From Pseudohongiella sp. O18 (GTDB taxonomy: Bacteria > Pseudomonadota > Gammaproteobacteria > Pseudomonadales > Pseudohongiellaceae), in the NCBI RefSeq assembly GCF_021729085.1, contig NZ_JAJSAR010000002.1, positions 186,001 through 250,000 on the forward strand: 64,000 nucleotides of DNA, in the 5' to 3' direction. Below the pieces are notes generated by a model. It was not told where the DNA came from. It made no database searches and saw only the letters and a list, made by a program, of their open reading frames with translations. Positions within the stretch are counted from its first letter, which is position 1, and the number at the start of each line of letters is the position of its first letter. This document shows, piece by piece, positions 47,527-57,830 of this stretch. Both the position numbers and the translations under genes were made by a program.

Positions 47527-50500
47527 GGCTGGCCCTCCGTCAGGGGTTTACCGGCAAACAGTTGGTCCAGAGCGTGAATGAACACCGCTGGTGGCCTGTC
47601 CATCAATACACCCTGAGTGTCGGCCTGATAGCCACGCAAAAAGAAATACACGGCGCCTCCTACATGCTGCTGGTAATCGTAGTCAGGCAATCTGACTCGC
47701 AGCAGTCGATGCAGCGCCAGCAGGTAGAGCGCGTATTGCACATCATAGCGATGTTCCAGCACAGCCTTTGTCAACGCAGCCTCATGGTACGCTGTGTCAT
47801 TGCGCCCCAGATGGTTGGATTTCCAGTCTGCCACGTAGTACTTTCCGTCGTGTTCGAAGCTCAGGTCAATAAAGCCCTTCAGCATGCCGTTCAGGTCTGT
47901 CGGCTGCAGCCTGGGGCGTGGGTGTCCCGGCAGCAGATACTGATGACACAGGGCGTCGATGTCAGCAGTATCCACGGAGTGCGCGGGCAACAGAAATTCC
48001 ATTTCTGGCTGTAGATTCTGCAAAGTCGTAAGTACCAGGTTGCTCTGATTGTGCAGTGTGAAGGTTTGCTGGAGAAAGCCTTTCAACCAGGCATCCAGTC
48101 GCTGCACCTCATCCTGCCAGCCTTTTACCCGACAGCGGGACGTGATGGCTTCGAGCCTGCGAGTATCATCGCTGACAGCATTGGCGAAGCCTTCGGCGCA
48201 GGCCCACTCCAGCAGGTTGTGAAGGAAAGTGCCTTGCGCGGGACCGCGAGCGAATCCATGCAGACCCGGGTCATTGCGGTCAAAACTGCGCGGAGTGGAC
48301 AGTACAGACTGATCCAGTTCGGATTCCTGTGCCATTCGTTCCTCAAGCGCCTGTTCGTCCTGTGGCTGTTCAGGTTCAACCCGGTCGCCGGCAACTGTAA
48401 CCTGGGTAATCAGCGAGTAACTGGAGATCCACCATGGCGTTGGACGCGTGTGTTCTGCCTTGCGAGCCGGTTGGAGCTCTGTTGCTGGCTTGTTCACACT
48501 TGAGCTGAAAACTTCGCTTTTGTCGTGATCGTCGTCAGCGTGACTCTGCTGTGTTGTCACCGTTTCGACAGTGATGTCGCCACAACGCTGCTGCAGGTCG
48601 GCAAGCGCCGCGGACAGTCCACCGGCATCGATCTCCTGGCCACCGGCAAGCAGATATCCCAGTGCACTTTCATGCAGCCTGGGTTTGTTGCTGTTGCCGT
48701 ATTTCAACAGGCCAACGCCCAGCCATAGTCCGTGCACCGCACGTGTCATCGCCACGTACAGCAGCCTCAGGTCCTCTGCCAGCCGTTCCTGCTCGGCCAG
48801 CGCGGTATCTGCATCATCACGGTCGGGAGAGATTTCCAGCCGACGCTGCTGTGTCTGATCTGCCATCGGCAGCATCACCGTCCAGTCCTTGCGAATGGGT
48901 CGCCAGCTGGCTGCAAAGGGCAGGAATACCAGCGGATATTGCAGCCCTTTTGATTTGTGGATGGTGACGATACGAATCAGTTCGGCGTCACTTTCCAGAC
49001 GCAGAATCTCCTCGTCGCCCGGGTTGTCGATCATCTCGCGCAGGTGACGAATGAGAGCCTGTTCGCCTTCAAATTCAACACTTGCCTGTTGCAGGTATTC
49101 CGCCAGGTGTAACAGATTGGTCAGAACCCGCTCGCCGTCAACCAGCTGTACCAGGCGTTGTGGCACGTGATGCTTTTGCATCAGTTCACGCAACATGGGT
49201 AGCACACCATTGGTTTGCCAGTGCTGCGACAGCAGACGGAAAAGCTCAGCCTGATCCTCCCAGTGCTGTTCATCTTCATTAAGTCTGCGAAGCGCATCGA
49301 CAGTGAGGCCCAATGATGCAGTGCCCAGTGCTGCCCGCACAGCGCTCTCATTGGCTGGTTCCGCGCAGGCAATCAGCCAGCGCAGAACATCGTGCGCCTC
49401 TGGCGTTGCAAATACAGACTCCTGGTCGGACAGGTAAACGCTGGCGAGTCCATGCTGCTGCAGGTGTTCCCGGATTGCCGCAGCCTCATGCCGGTCACGG
49501 ACCAGGATAGCGATATCACTGGCACGAACCCGCTGCTCCGATGCGCCAGCGAATCGCCAGTCACTGTCTGACTGTAGTATGGTCGCGATACGGGCTGCAC
49601 ACACCGCGCCCAGGCTGCGCTGGTAACGCTCCTTGCTGATTGCTGCCTCTGCATCATCGGCATCGCTGAGATGCCAGAATGTCATGGCCGCAGCAGCCGT
49701 ATCGGCTGACTGGTATAGTACTTCGGGACGGCCATTGGCTTTGACCGGATGAAACGGTAAGGGATCATCGCCACTGGCATCCCGGAAACAGAAGGCTCCG
49801 GCCGGGAACTGGTCGGCATGTTCAAAGCATGCATTGACGGCGTCGACCAGCGATTTGCTGGAGCGAAAGTTGGTGCCCAGGTGGAAGTGTCGACCTGTGG
49901 TTGCTGTACGTGCAGCCAGATAGGTGTGAATGTCTGCATTACGGAACGAATAAATGGATTGTTTAGGGTCGCCGATCAGCACCACGACCTGTTCGTTGGG
50001 AGCATCGGCTATTCCGTAAATCCGGTTGAATATTCGGTATTGAAGCGGGTCAGTATCCTGAAATTCATCTATCAATGCTACCGGGTACTGAGCGCGGATC
50101 TGCGCGGCCAGTTGTTCACCCTGGGCGCCGTGCAGGGCTCGATCGAGTTGCAGCAAAAGGTCGTCAAAGCCGAGTTCGGCCCGGCTGTGAATGCGCTGCT
50201 CCAAAGCCTGTTCCAGCCAGTGCCGGGCATGCTGCAGAACTATCGCTCTGGCCGGAATGCGGTGACGCGCAGCCGCATCCTGTTCGACTTCGGCCCAGCG
50301 GTCAATTGCCAGCAGTGCAGGGTGCTCAGGTGCACTATAACCTTTATTCAGTTGCAGGCCGTTATAACCAAAACGTTCCAGTTTGTCCTCAAACTCCTCG
50401 CCCTGCGCCCAACGGTGGAGAGACTCCTTCAGGCTGACGAAGTCGTCTTCCGTCTTGGCAGCAGGGTAGCTCCGCTTGCTCAGACCAGGCCGCAGGGAAT

Positions 50501-51272
50501 CCAGCAGGGCACTGAGTTCGTCCCAATGTTGTAGCCAAAGCTCACGGGCAGCCTGCTGCTCAGCAGCCGAGTGTGCGTGACGCTTGATGACGGGTGCCAG
50601 CGCCTGCTCAAGATCTGCTTCCACCTGCAGCGGCTGACCATTGAAGGTGACGGTGGTCTGGGTTTTGTTCAGGAGTCCCCGGACTGCCTTCAGCAGTTCT
50701 CCGGGACCTGCAAACGAAGCCTGCACCAATGCCACACAGGCCGGATCGAGTCGGTAAAAATGCTGGCGCCAGTAATCGCGCACCAGCTCTGCCAGTACGT
50801 CCTGCATCTGGGTGATCAATTGCTGGCGAAACAGTGAACCGCTGTCGAAAGCGTGTTCTCGCAGCATTCGGTAGCACCAGCCATGAATGGTGGATATGGC
50901 AGACTGGTCCATGCTCTGGGCAGCCAGCGTCAATTGTTGTGCACATCGCAACCAGTCGGATTCGGGATAGTCTTCACGGAGCGCCAACAGGCTCGTGTCA
51001 TGATCCGGGCTGTCGTTCAGGAAGCAGCGCGCTGCTGCGCTGAGTCGCGCCCGGATGCGATCACGAAGTTCCTGGGTTGCCGCATCGGTAAAGGTTACCA
51101 CCAGGATTTCATCGGGTGTCAGCGCCCGGTGAAAAGCCTGCTCTTTACCATGCTGAAGGATCAGCCTGACGTAAAGCAGGGCGATGGTATAGGTCTTGCC
51201 GGTGCCGGCGCTGGCTTCGATGAGGCTGCTGCCACGCAATGGCAGACTGAATGGCTGCAATGCGGTGCTCAC
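47523..51272 (-). CDS. recB: exonuclease V beta subunit
   Basis: A 1249-residue RecB, the 3'-5' UvrD-type helicase plus nuclease. The Walker A motif ASAGTGKTYT is at about residues 20-29. Helicase motifs include LIDEFQDTDPLQ, LIGDPKQSIYSFR and IHKSKGLQYPLVFLP. The C-terminal nuclease has the PD-(D/E)xK signature with ADWK at about residues 1148-1151 and KGFIDLSFEHDGKYY before it. It overlaps recC and recD by 4 bp each, so the three subunits are made together. Confidence 0.97.
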   Translation of the reverse strand: MSTALQPFSLPLRGSSLIEASAGTGKTYTIALLYVRLILQHGKEQAFHRALTPDEILVVTFTDAATQELRDRIRARLSAAARCFLNDSPDHDTSLLALREDYPESDWLRCAQQLTLAAQSMDQSAISTIHGWCYRMLREHAFDSGSLFRQQLITQMQDVLAELVRDYWRQHFYRLDPACVALVQASFAGPGELLKAVRGLLNKTQTTVTFNGQPLQVEADLEQALAPVIKRHAHSAAEQQAARELWLQHWDELSALLDSLRPGLSKRSYPAAKTEDDFVSLKESLHRWAQGEEFEDKLERFGYNGLQLNKGYSAPEHPALLAIDRWAEVEQDAAARHRIPARAIVLQHARHWLEQALEQRIHSRAELGFDDLLLQLDRALHGAQGEQLAAQIRAQYPVALIDEFQDTDPLQYRIFNRIYGIADAPNEQVVVLIGDPKQSIYSFRNADIHTYLAARTATTGRHFHLGTNFRSSKSLVDAVNACFEHADQFPAGAFCFRDASGDDPLPFHPVKANGRPEVLYQSADTAAAAMTFWHLSDADDAEAAISKERYQRSLGAVCAARIATILQSDSDWRFAGASEQRVRASDIAILVRDRHEAAAIREHLQQHGLASVYLSDQESVFATPEAHDVLRWLIACAEPANESAVRAALGTASLGLTVDALRRLNEDEQHWEDQAELFRLLSQHWQTNGVLPMLRELMQKHHVPQRLVQLVDGERVLTNLLHLAEYLQQASVEFEGEQALIRHLREMIDNPGDEEILRLESDAELIRIVTIHKSKGLQYPLVFLPFAASWRPIRKDWTVMLPMADQTQQRRLEISPDRDDADTALAEQERLAEDLRLLYVAMTRAVHGLWLGVGLLKYGNSNKPRLHESALGYLLAGGQEIDAGGLSAALADLQQRCGDITVETVTTQQSHADDDHDKSEVFSSSVNKPATELQPARKAEHTRPTPWWISSYSLITQVTVAGDRVEPEQPQDEQALEERMAQESELDQSVLSTPRSFDRNDPGLHGFARGPAQGTFLHNLLEWACAEGFANAVSDDTRRLEAITSRCRVKGWQDEVQRLDAWLKGFLQQTFTLHNQSNLVLTTLQNLQPEMEFLLPAHSVDTADIDALCHQYLLPGHPRPRLQPTDLNGMLKGFIDLSFEHDGKYYVADWKSNHLGRNDTAYHEAALTKAVLEHRYDVQYALYLLALHRLLRVRLPDYDYQQHVGGAVYFFLRGYQADTQGVLMDRPPAVFIHALDQLFAGKPLTEGQP

Positions 51273-54200
51273 TCCACTGCCTCCTCATCTGCGCGCTCCA
51301 AACCCTGGCTGAATCGCTGTGATCTTGATGCCTGCCAGAATGCCACCAATGGGCTGTACAGGGTGGTGCTGTCTTGTTCAAAACCGTTACTGCACAGACT
51401 GTCGAAGTCTGGCCACAGACGCGCCAGGGCTTCGCTGTCAACTACCTCGCCACTGCGATGGTAGTCGCCTTCATAACAGGCCAGTGTCGCTTTTGATGGT
51501 ACTTCGCCGTTGTCATTAGCCAGCCAGCCGCAACCGGTTTTAACACTGCTTGCCAACGGTGTCTGTAAATTATCATGCCAGGCAGATAGCAGCTGCAAAA
51601 GCGAGGCTCTGGCTTCAGCGGCTGTCATGGCTGGCAATACCTCATTGGTGTCTGGGCCGAGTATGTGTGTCGGTGTCGGGCCAGCCAGCTGCGCTGCCAG
51701 ATGAGCTGGCCAGATACGTGCCAGGTAGTGCCATTTAACCAGCGCCTGCCTGCCGCCTGACTTTTTGCCCTGCCAAAGCTGGCCGCTGATCAACTCGATG
51801 CGCAATCGTTCTCCGGATTCCGATCTGCGAATCCCTGTCAATGTGTCGCTCAATGCTACGGCACCATCATCCTGCGCAAGGTCAATACTGTCCTGAAGTG
51901 TCTGCGGGTGGCTGCTGCACAAGTCACGATAGACTTCCAGCGACTTGCTCAGTGGCTCTGTCAGCGAGTCATGATAAATGTCTGCAAAATGACCCAGAGG
52001 CAAAAGTCCACGCCCCTTGAGACGCTGTGATGCATGTTGCAGCGCAGCGCTACTGTCCTGATCGGGGTCGCGCCGCATGACATCGGTCGCCATGCTCAGC
52101 AGCTGGTCCTGCAGCTGCCAGCGTTGCAGGGCATCCACTGTGAATACTTCGTCGTCATCAATGTCGGCGCCTGGCGAGCGAAACACGATGCCCAGCACAT
52201 GCTCAAAGAAAACCGCTGCCGGGTTTTTCAGCAAGGCTGCCAACTGACGCAGGGACACCACAGATACTTCTTTAGCTTCCGCCCCGATGGAGGCGCCGGC
52301 AATAGTGGTGGCGTCGTGCTGCTCTTCGGATGTTGACAGTTCGGCGGGCTGCCACTCATGGGCGAAGGTCTGGTGGGGTGATCCTGCTGTGAAGTAGCTG
52401 AGGCTGAATGGCTGCAGTGGATAGACGGTTGTCAGCGCGTCGACGTCGCAGGTATCGGCCAGGTACTCTCGAAGCTGGGCAACCAGGACCGATGGTGGGC
52501 GTTCGCTGTTGTCCCTAATGCTACGCCCCGTCCAGCCAATGTAAAGTGAATCGCGTGCGGACAAAAGTGCTTCCAGAAACAGGTAGCGGTCATCCTCCCG
52601 GCGGGATCGATCGCCAGGCCGATAATCCTGTCGCATAAGATCAAAATCGACTGCTGGCACCTGACGGGGATAGTCTCCATCATTCATCCCCAGAAGGCAG
52701 ATATGCCGAAACGGTATGGCCCGCATCGGCATCAGTGTGGCAAAGTTGACTGAGCCACCCAGGAAGCGCTGGTTGAGATCAGACTGATCAATGGAATCCA
52801 GAAAATAATCACTGACGATTTCAATAGGCAGCTCGTCATCAAAGTCTGCGAGCTCACAATGTTCCTGCCATTGTTGGAGTTTCTGCTCTACGCGCGTAGT
52901 CAGTAACAGATCCTGGTCGCTGTCTGCTCGCAGAAACTCCTGCATCATGGTGCTGATGCGCGTGGTCCATTCGCGAACCGGGGCGGGTGTCATAAATAAT
53001 TCGCGATAGTGGTTCAGGCGCTCCACGACATGGGCGACAATACCGGCCAGGGCGGCATCAAGCCCGCCCACTTCGGCGTAGGACTCTATGCCCGACCAGG
53101 CGCACTGATCACCACTGGTGTAACCGAGCAGCATACGCTGCAAACCGAACTGCCAGGTATTCTGGTTCGCAGATCTGACGTCGTCAGTCACCAGCCAGGA
53201 TTGCTCCAGCCGCTGTTTGGCGTCCATGCCCCAGCGCACACCGGAGCCGGTAATCCAGCGGTGCAGCAGGGCATGGTCTTCACTTTTTAAACCAAACGCT
53301 GCCTGCACGACCGGTATGTCGAGCAGGTCAAGAATTTCGCTGACGGCAAATCGTGAACGATGCAGGTTCATCAGTACATCCAGTGCGCGAAACGCACCCG
53401 CCCGCTGTCGCTGTCCGCGGTCGGAGACAGTAAATGGTATGTATCGCGGATCGTCCCGTGACAGCCGCCCGAACACTGCCTGAATGTGCGGTGCAAACTG
53501 ATTGATGTCGGGCACCATGACCAGAATATCCCGCGGATGCAATTGCGGATCCTCGGCAAACAGGGCAAGCAGGTGGTCCTGCAGTATTTCTACTTCTCGC
53601 TGCCGGCTGTGGGCTATGTGAAAGCTGATGCTGCGGTCATCCGACGGTAGTGTGGTCTGCTGCTGGATCTCGCTGCGGCTTCGCAAGTGATAGATGTCGC
53701 CCTGCAGACGCCTCAGTCTTGAACTTTCATCCGGCGCCTCAAACAGATCGACGGCCAGTTTGCGACTGGCGAAGACTTCTTCGTAAGCGGCCCGTTCGTC
53801 ATGCTCATCCAACAGCCTGATATAGTCGCGACCCTGCTTGCCCCAGGCGGCAAGCAATGGATTGCCGCGCGAAAACAGTTCGTCGATTATCCCCGGATCG
53901 ATATCAGACTGGTCGTCTGCGGGCAGCTGCGGAAAATCGGGTCTGGTGTTGTGGCGCCGATAGGGCTTGTGGAACAGTCGCATCACTGTATGTGGTTCAA
54001 TGATGTCACCCCAGTAGAACTGGCAGGGGTTGTGCACACAAAGGATCACCTGGGTATGCCGGGATACGGCGGCCAGCACTTCGAGCGTCTGAGCAGGCAG
54101 CGATGAAAGACCAAATACAAGAACGCGCTGCGGTAACTGGTCCGCCATGGCCAGTGAGCCGCTCTCGCAGGCTTTCAGAAAACGCGCATGAATCTGCGCT

Positions 54201-54808
54201 CTGCCACTGTCGCGCTGTGAGTCGGGAATATCATCCAGCAGGCGTCGCCAGAGCTGTGCCTGCCAGCGTTGCGAGTCTGGCAGCGATGTGAGCCGGTTAT
54301 GCTGGCTTATCTGGTCATTACCTTCAGCCCAGTCGTTCAGCCAGTCGGCCCGGTATATCTGGTACTGGTCAAGCAGGTCGGCCAGACGTTCTGCAAGCTG
54401 ATAACGTTTGCGCTGGCTGTCGTCGCGCTGCAGGAAGTGCCTGAGTGCAGAAAACTGTGAATCATCCAGCAGTGAAGGCAGCAGGTGTAACAGGCGCCAC
54501 ACCAGCAGCGGTTTGTCGAATGGCGAGAGGGGTGGAAGATCGCCCAGCACCGCCCGATAGGCCTGCCAGTGAAAGCGTCCGGGGAGATCAATGGAGAGTG
54601 CGGCGGCGATTCCGCAGCCAGCATCACTGCTGCCATCGTCGTCATTGGCCAGCGCGAGTTTCAGCCACTGTGCGACACCGCTGCTCTGAACCAGTATGAC
54701 TTCGTTCTGCAGCGGCGGCAGCGGGTTGAGGCGCAGCCATTCCACAGTTACACGGCGCAGGTTTTCCAGTCGGTTGCTCTGCAGCACCATGAAGCCGTGT
54801 TGAATCAT
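51269..54808 (-). CDS. recC: exonuclease V gamma subunit
   Basis: A 1179-residue RecC, the Chi-recognition subunit with inactive helicase and nuclease folds. Recognisable segments are MVLQSNRLENL at the start, GVAQWLKLALA, VFGLSSLPAQTLEVL, ILVMVPDINQFAPHIQAVFG and ICLLGMNDGDYPRQ. First gene of the unit, whose order is recC-recB-recD. E. coli has ptrA between recC and recB; it is absent here. The start lies 51 bp from the end of the amidase gene upstream on the same strand. Confidence 0.95.
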   Translation of the reverse strand: MIQHGFMVLQSNRLENLRRVTVEWLRLNPLPPLQNEVILVQSSGVAQWLKLALANDDDGSSDAGCGIAAALSIDLPGRFHWQAYRAVLGDLPPLSPFDKPLLVWRLLHLLPSLLDDSQFSALRHFLQRDDSQRKRYQLAERLADLLDQYQIYRADWLNDWAEGNDQISQHNRLTSLPDSQRWQAQLWRRLLDDIPDSQRDSGRAQIHARFLKACESGSLAMADQLPQRVLVFGLSSLPAQTLEVLAAVSRHTQVILCVHNPCQFYWGDIIEPHTVMRLFHKPYRRHNTRPDFPQLPADDQSDIDPGIIDELFSRGNPLLAAWGKQGRDYIRLLDEHDERAAYEEVFASRKLAVDLFEAPDESSRLRRLQGDIYHLRSRSEIQQQTTLPSDDRSISFHIAHSRQREVEILQDHLLALFAEDPQLHPRDILVMVPDINQFAPHIQAVFGRLSRDDPRYIPFTVSDRGQRQRAGAFRALDVLMNLHRSRFAVSEILDLLDIPVVQAAFGLKSEDHALLHRWITGSGVRWGMDAKQRLEQSWLVTDDVRSANQNTWQFGLQRMLLGYTSGDQCAWSGIESYAEVGGLDAALAGIVAHVVERLNHYRELFMTPAPVREWTTRISTMMQEFLRADSDQDLLLTTRVEQKLQQWQEHCELADFDDELPIEIVSDYFLDSIDQSDLNQRFLGGSVNFATLMPMRAIPFRHICLLGMNDGDYPRQVPAVDFDLMRQDYRPGDRSRREDDRYLFLEALLSARDSLYIGWTGRSIRDNSERPPSVLVAQLREYLADTCDVDALTTVYPLQPFSLSYFTAGSPHQTFAHEWQPAELSTSEEQHDATTIAGASIGAEAKEVSVVSLRQLAALLKNPAAVFFEHVLGIVFRSPGADIDDDEVFTVDALQRWQLQDQLLSMATDVMRRDPDQDSSAALQHASQRLKGRGLLPLGHFADIYHDSLTEPLSKSLEVYRDLCSSHPQTLQDSIDLAQDDGAVALSDTLTGIRRSESGERLRIELISGQLWQGKKSGGRQALVKWHYLARIWPAHLAAQLAGPTPTHILGPDTNEVLPAMTAAEARASLLQLLSAWHDNLQTPLASSVKTGCGWLANDNGEVPSKATLACYEGDYHRSGEVVDSEALARLWPDFDSLCSNGFEQDSTTLYSPLVAFWQASRSQRFSQGLERADEEAVE

Positions 54809-54859
54809 CCGTCAGTCCTTGTCCTTCGCATTCGGCGAGTATACACCGACAAAGCAGCG

Positions 54860-56557
54860 TCAGGGCGATACGGATGTCAGCTCGGGCGCCCGTCTGGCCT
54901 GGGTGCGCTGTTCGTAGGCATAGGCCAGGCCAATCAGCTCTGGTTCTGAAAAGGCCGCTCCGAAAAAGGAGATGCCGACTGGCATCCCGTCTATGTAGCC
55001 AGCGGGAACCGTGATGGCAGGGTACCCAGCGATCGCGGCGAGGCCGGAGCTGGATACATAGTTCACCGAGGAGCCATCATCACCATTTTCCAGATCGATC
55101 AGCCAGCCAGGGCCGTTGCTCGGTGCCACAATCGCATCCAGCTGATTGTCTGTCAGTGCGTCGTCGAGGCGGGACTGACTGATGGACTTTGCCTGCTGCA
55201 AGGCTTCCAGGTATGCAGGGTCGGTCAGATCTGTTGTCGCCTGGGCCTCCAGAAAAATCTCCTGGGCGAACCATGGCATCTGCAGTGATGCATTGACCTC
55301 GTTAAAGCGGATCAGGTGCTCAAGGGACTGATAAAAGCCACCACGATTTCTCAGGTAGGCATTCAGGTCGTTTTTGAACTCATACAACAGCACCTGGTAG
55401 GAGGCCTCACTGAGCTCGCGGCTGCCACTCAGTTCGATGTCAACCACTGTAGCGCCAGCACTGCGCAGCTCGTCCAGTTGCGACTCCATCAAGGCGTCAA
55501 GCGGAGCGTTGCGGCCAAACAAAGAGCGCATCACGCCTATGCGTTTGCCTGACAGCGCGTCGGCCTGCAGGTATTGCGTGTAGTCCACGGGGCTCTGCGC
55601 CTGAGGGTTGTCAGTGATGGCATCCTGCGGATCGCTGCCCGCCATCACGCTCAGCATGACAGCGGCGTCTGCCACAGTTCGCGTCATGGGGCCTGCAGTG
55701 TCCTGACTGTGGGCAATCGGAATGACACCGCTGCGGGAAATCAGTCCCAGCGTGGGCTTAATGCCAACCACGCTATTGTTGGCAGAGGGGCAGATGATGG
55801 ACCCGTTGGTTTCGGTGCCCACTGCCAGCAATGTCAGATCGGCTGCGACTGCGACACCGGAGCCAGAGCTGGACCCGCAGGGAGTGTGCAGCGCATTGTA
55901 GGGGTTGCGGGCCTGGCCACCACGCGCTGACCAGCCGCTGGATGAGCTTGTGGAGCGGAAATTAGCCCACTCACTGAGATTGGCCTTTCCAAGAATGACG
56001 GCACCAGCCTCACGCAGCTGTTGAACCAGAAAGGCGTCCTCTGCCGGTGTGGGGGCAAACAGCAGCGCGTAACTCCCGGCGGTCGTTTTCATGGCATCCG
56101 CGGTATCGATATTGTCTTTCAATAGCACCGGCATGCCGTGCAGCGCCGAACGCACGTTGCCGCTGGCGCGCTCCTGGTCGAGACGGGCGGCGATGTCCAG
56201 TGCCTCCGGATTCACTTCGATCACGGCCCGCAGGCTGTCGTTGTAGGTGGCGATACGCTGCAGGTAATACTCAGTCAAGGCGACGGCAGTCAGCTCACCG
56301 TCCTGCATGGCGTCCTGCAGGATTTCGACATCCGCCCAGGCCGGAACCTGCTTACTGTTGTTGCCTGCAGTCTCGCTGGCATCGGTAGAGCCGACGCTGA
56401 CATCGCTGCTCTCAACAGTCTCTGATGGCGGCGAGCAGGCTATCAGCAGTGCTGTCGCCCCCATCATGGCGGTTCGCGCCAGCAACAAAGCGTGATACCT
56501 GATTCCGCGTTCGATTGCGGGCGGGTGAATCATCGTTGCGGCATTATCAGTCATCAT
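54860..56557 (-). CDS. amidase-signature-family amidase, lipoprotein
   Basis: A 565-residue amidase with the Ser-cisSer-Lys triad. The Lys is in GMPVLLKDNIDTADAM and the serines are in TPCGSSSGSGVAVAADL. GTETNGSIICPS supplies the nucleophile region. Cys41 in LLIACSPP is a lipobox, preceded by a rather long n-region, so a start at a later Met is possible. A Ser/Asp/Glu-rich linker follows. Position at the outer membrane suggests hydrolysis of an external amide; the substrate is unknown. It is followed on the same strand by recC. Confidence 0.92.
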   Translation of the reverse strand: MMTDNAATMIHPPAIERGIRYHALLLARTAMMGATALLIACSPPSETVESSDVSVGSTDASETAGNNSKQVPAWADVEILQDAMQDGELTAVALTEYYLQRIATYNDSLRAVIEVNPEALDIAARLDQERASGNVRSALHGMPVLLKDNIDTADAMKTTAGSYALLFAPTPAEDAFLVQQLREAGAVILGKANLSEWANFRSTSSSSGWSARGGQARNPYNALHTPCGSSSGSGVAVAADLTLLAVGTETNGSIICPSANNSVVGIKPTLGLISRSGVIPIAHSQDTAGPMTRTVADAAVMLSVMAGSDPQDAITDNPQAQSPVDYTQYLQADALSGKRIGVMRSLFGRNAPLDALMESQLDELRSAGATVVDIELSGSRELSEASYQVLLYEFKNDLNAYLRNRGGFYQSLEHLIRFNEVNASLQMPWFAQEIFLEAQATTDLTDPAYLEALQQAKSISQSRLDDALTDNQLDAIVAPSNGPGWLIDLENGDDGSSVNYVSSSGLAAIAGYPAITVPAGYIDGMPVGISFFGAAFSEPELIGLAYAYEQRTQARRAPELTSVSP

Positions 56558-56600
56558 TCACCTGCATGTCAGAGTATTGAATCCAGTGTTTGCTGCTTTA

Positions 56601-57608
56601 TTACTCGTTGGCGCTCATGGCGGCTTCTGCTTCAGCCCGTCGTGCCCCCGCCAGGACGCCTGGCAGTGCATAGTTGCCCTCGTGGCAGGCGTATTCGAAT
56701 ATTTTTTCGTCGCTGGGCCGGGCATTAAACATCAGTTCACCGGTCCACGGCTGTCGGTAAACTGATGGGTCATCCAGTGTAAAGGTGTACAGAATCTCGG
56801 TTTCCGAGACCCGTTCGAAGCGCTCGGTCACGGTCAGGTTCTGGGAAGCACCAAACACGCGCTGTTGCGGATGAAAGCCGGTAGTGGTCACGACCAGGGT
56901 ATCGCCGTCCCAGTGACCCACGGAGTCGCCCATCCACTTGTTCATTTCCGGGCGCAATTCATCATTCAGGCGGATGATACGGGCGTCGTGATTCATCTCG
57001 GCCATGATCATCACGTAGTCGTCATTCTGAACGATCTGATAATTATTGTTGTACATCACTGGCAGCATGGGCGGACCAGAGTGGTTGCCAAAGGAGAGCA
57101 GGCAGCGCTCAGCCAGCGGCCGACCCTCAGGGCCGTCATTGGCGCTGACTCCTGGTGGCAGTTCGCGGCGCAGCCGGGCACCTTCTGCAAAGGGAATCTG
57201 CCCGTTGGGTGGGTCCACGATGATGGAGGAGCGGGGCTCACCATTGATCACCTGGATGCGGTCGCCGACTTCTTTCCAGAACTCGTTGTAGCCGTCATCG
57301 GTATCGCCATCATCGCCAGCCTGGGCGCCGGCACCGGCTTCGCGATTGGGATCGCTGGGTGCAAATTCGGCATCGATGAATGAGGCATGGTTCTGTTCCA
57401 TGGCACGCACCTGCTCTGGGTTCAGTACCAGCGTTTCGCCCAGATCGCGGTCGCGGGTCAGCGGAGTCAGTGTTTTATTGCTCCAGACACCCTGCAGATC
57501 AGGCTGGCCATTGGCCAGGCGGGGCAGATCGTCAGATTGGGCATGGCTGAGACCAGCCGGCAGGGTGGCAAGCAGGGACAGTGAAATAGCGGCGGCGCGG
57601 AGAGTCAT
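56601..57608 (-). CDS. secreted protein of uncharacterised family, paralogue 3
   Basis: A 335-residue protein with a signal peptide ending near LSHAQ. It shares with paralogue 1 the NGQPDLQGVWSNKTLTPL start, IIVDPPNGQIPF, GHWDGDTLVVTTTGF and the closing IFEYACHEGNYALPGVLAGAR. A Gly/Asp-rich insertion (GAGAQAGDDGDTDDGYNEF) is specific to this copy. GGGGG lies 8 bp before ATG 57608; an ATG at 57662 would add 18 residues without a signal sequence. It is divergent from the DUF5916 gene. A possible promoter, TTGCCT-18-AATAAT, lies on the minus strand just upstream. Confidence 0.8.
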   Translation of the reverse strand: MTLRAAAISLSLLATLPAGLSHAQSDDLPRLANGQPDLQGVWSNKTLTPLTRDRDLGETLVLNPEQVRAMEQNHASFIDAEFAPSDPNREAGAGAQAGDDGDTDDGYNEFWKEVGDRIQVINGEPRSSIIVDPPNGQIPFAEGARLRRELPPGVSANDGPEGRPLAERCLLSFGNHSGPPMLPVMYNNNYQIVQNDDYVMIMAEMNHDARIIRLNDELRPEMNKWMGDSVGHWDGDTLVVTTTGFHPQQRVFGASQNLTVTERFERVSETEILYTFTLDDPSVYRQPWTGELMFNARPSDEKIFEYACHEGNYALPGVLAGARRAEAEAAMSANE

Positions 57609-57830
57609 TATTATTTCCCCCGGGATCGTTGGATTTGTCACAGAATTGTGCCTGAACAACACCGATTATTGGATAAAGGTTCCGGGTAAGGCAAGGTCTA
57701 ATCAAGCATTTGCGGCAAATGGTCGACAATTGGACAAACTTTGCTGCAATTTTATTAAAGCCACTTCCATATCAGGTCGTTATAATCCCAAAGTTTTGTT
57801 ACTCATAATTCAAATTACAGGAAGGTCGTT
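57609..57830. promoter_or_regulatory. 222-bp divergent promoter region
   Basis: Between paralogue 3 and the DUF5916 gene. On the plus strand TATAAT at 57781-57786 lies 44 bp before the TTG start, within the same CGTTATAATCC found before ribF. A second candidate is TGGACA (57731-57736) with TATTAA 16 bp later. The region is AT-rich compared with its surroundings. No dyad was found. Confidence 0.45.
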
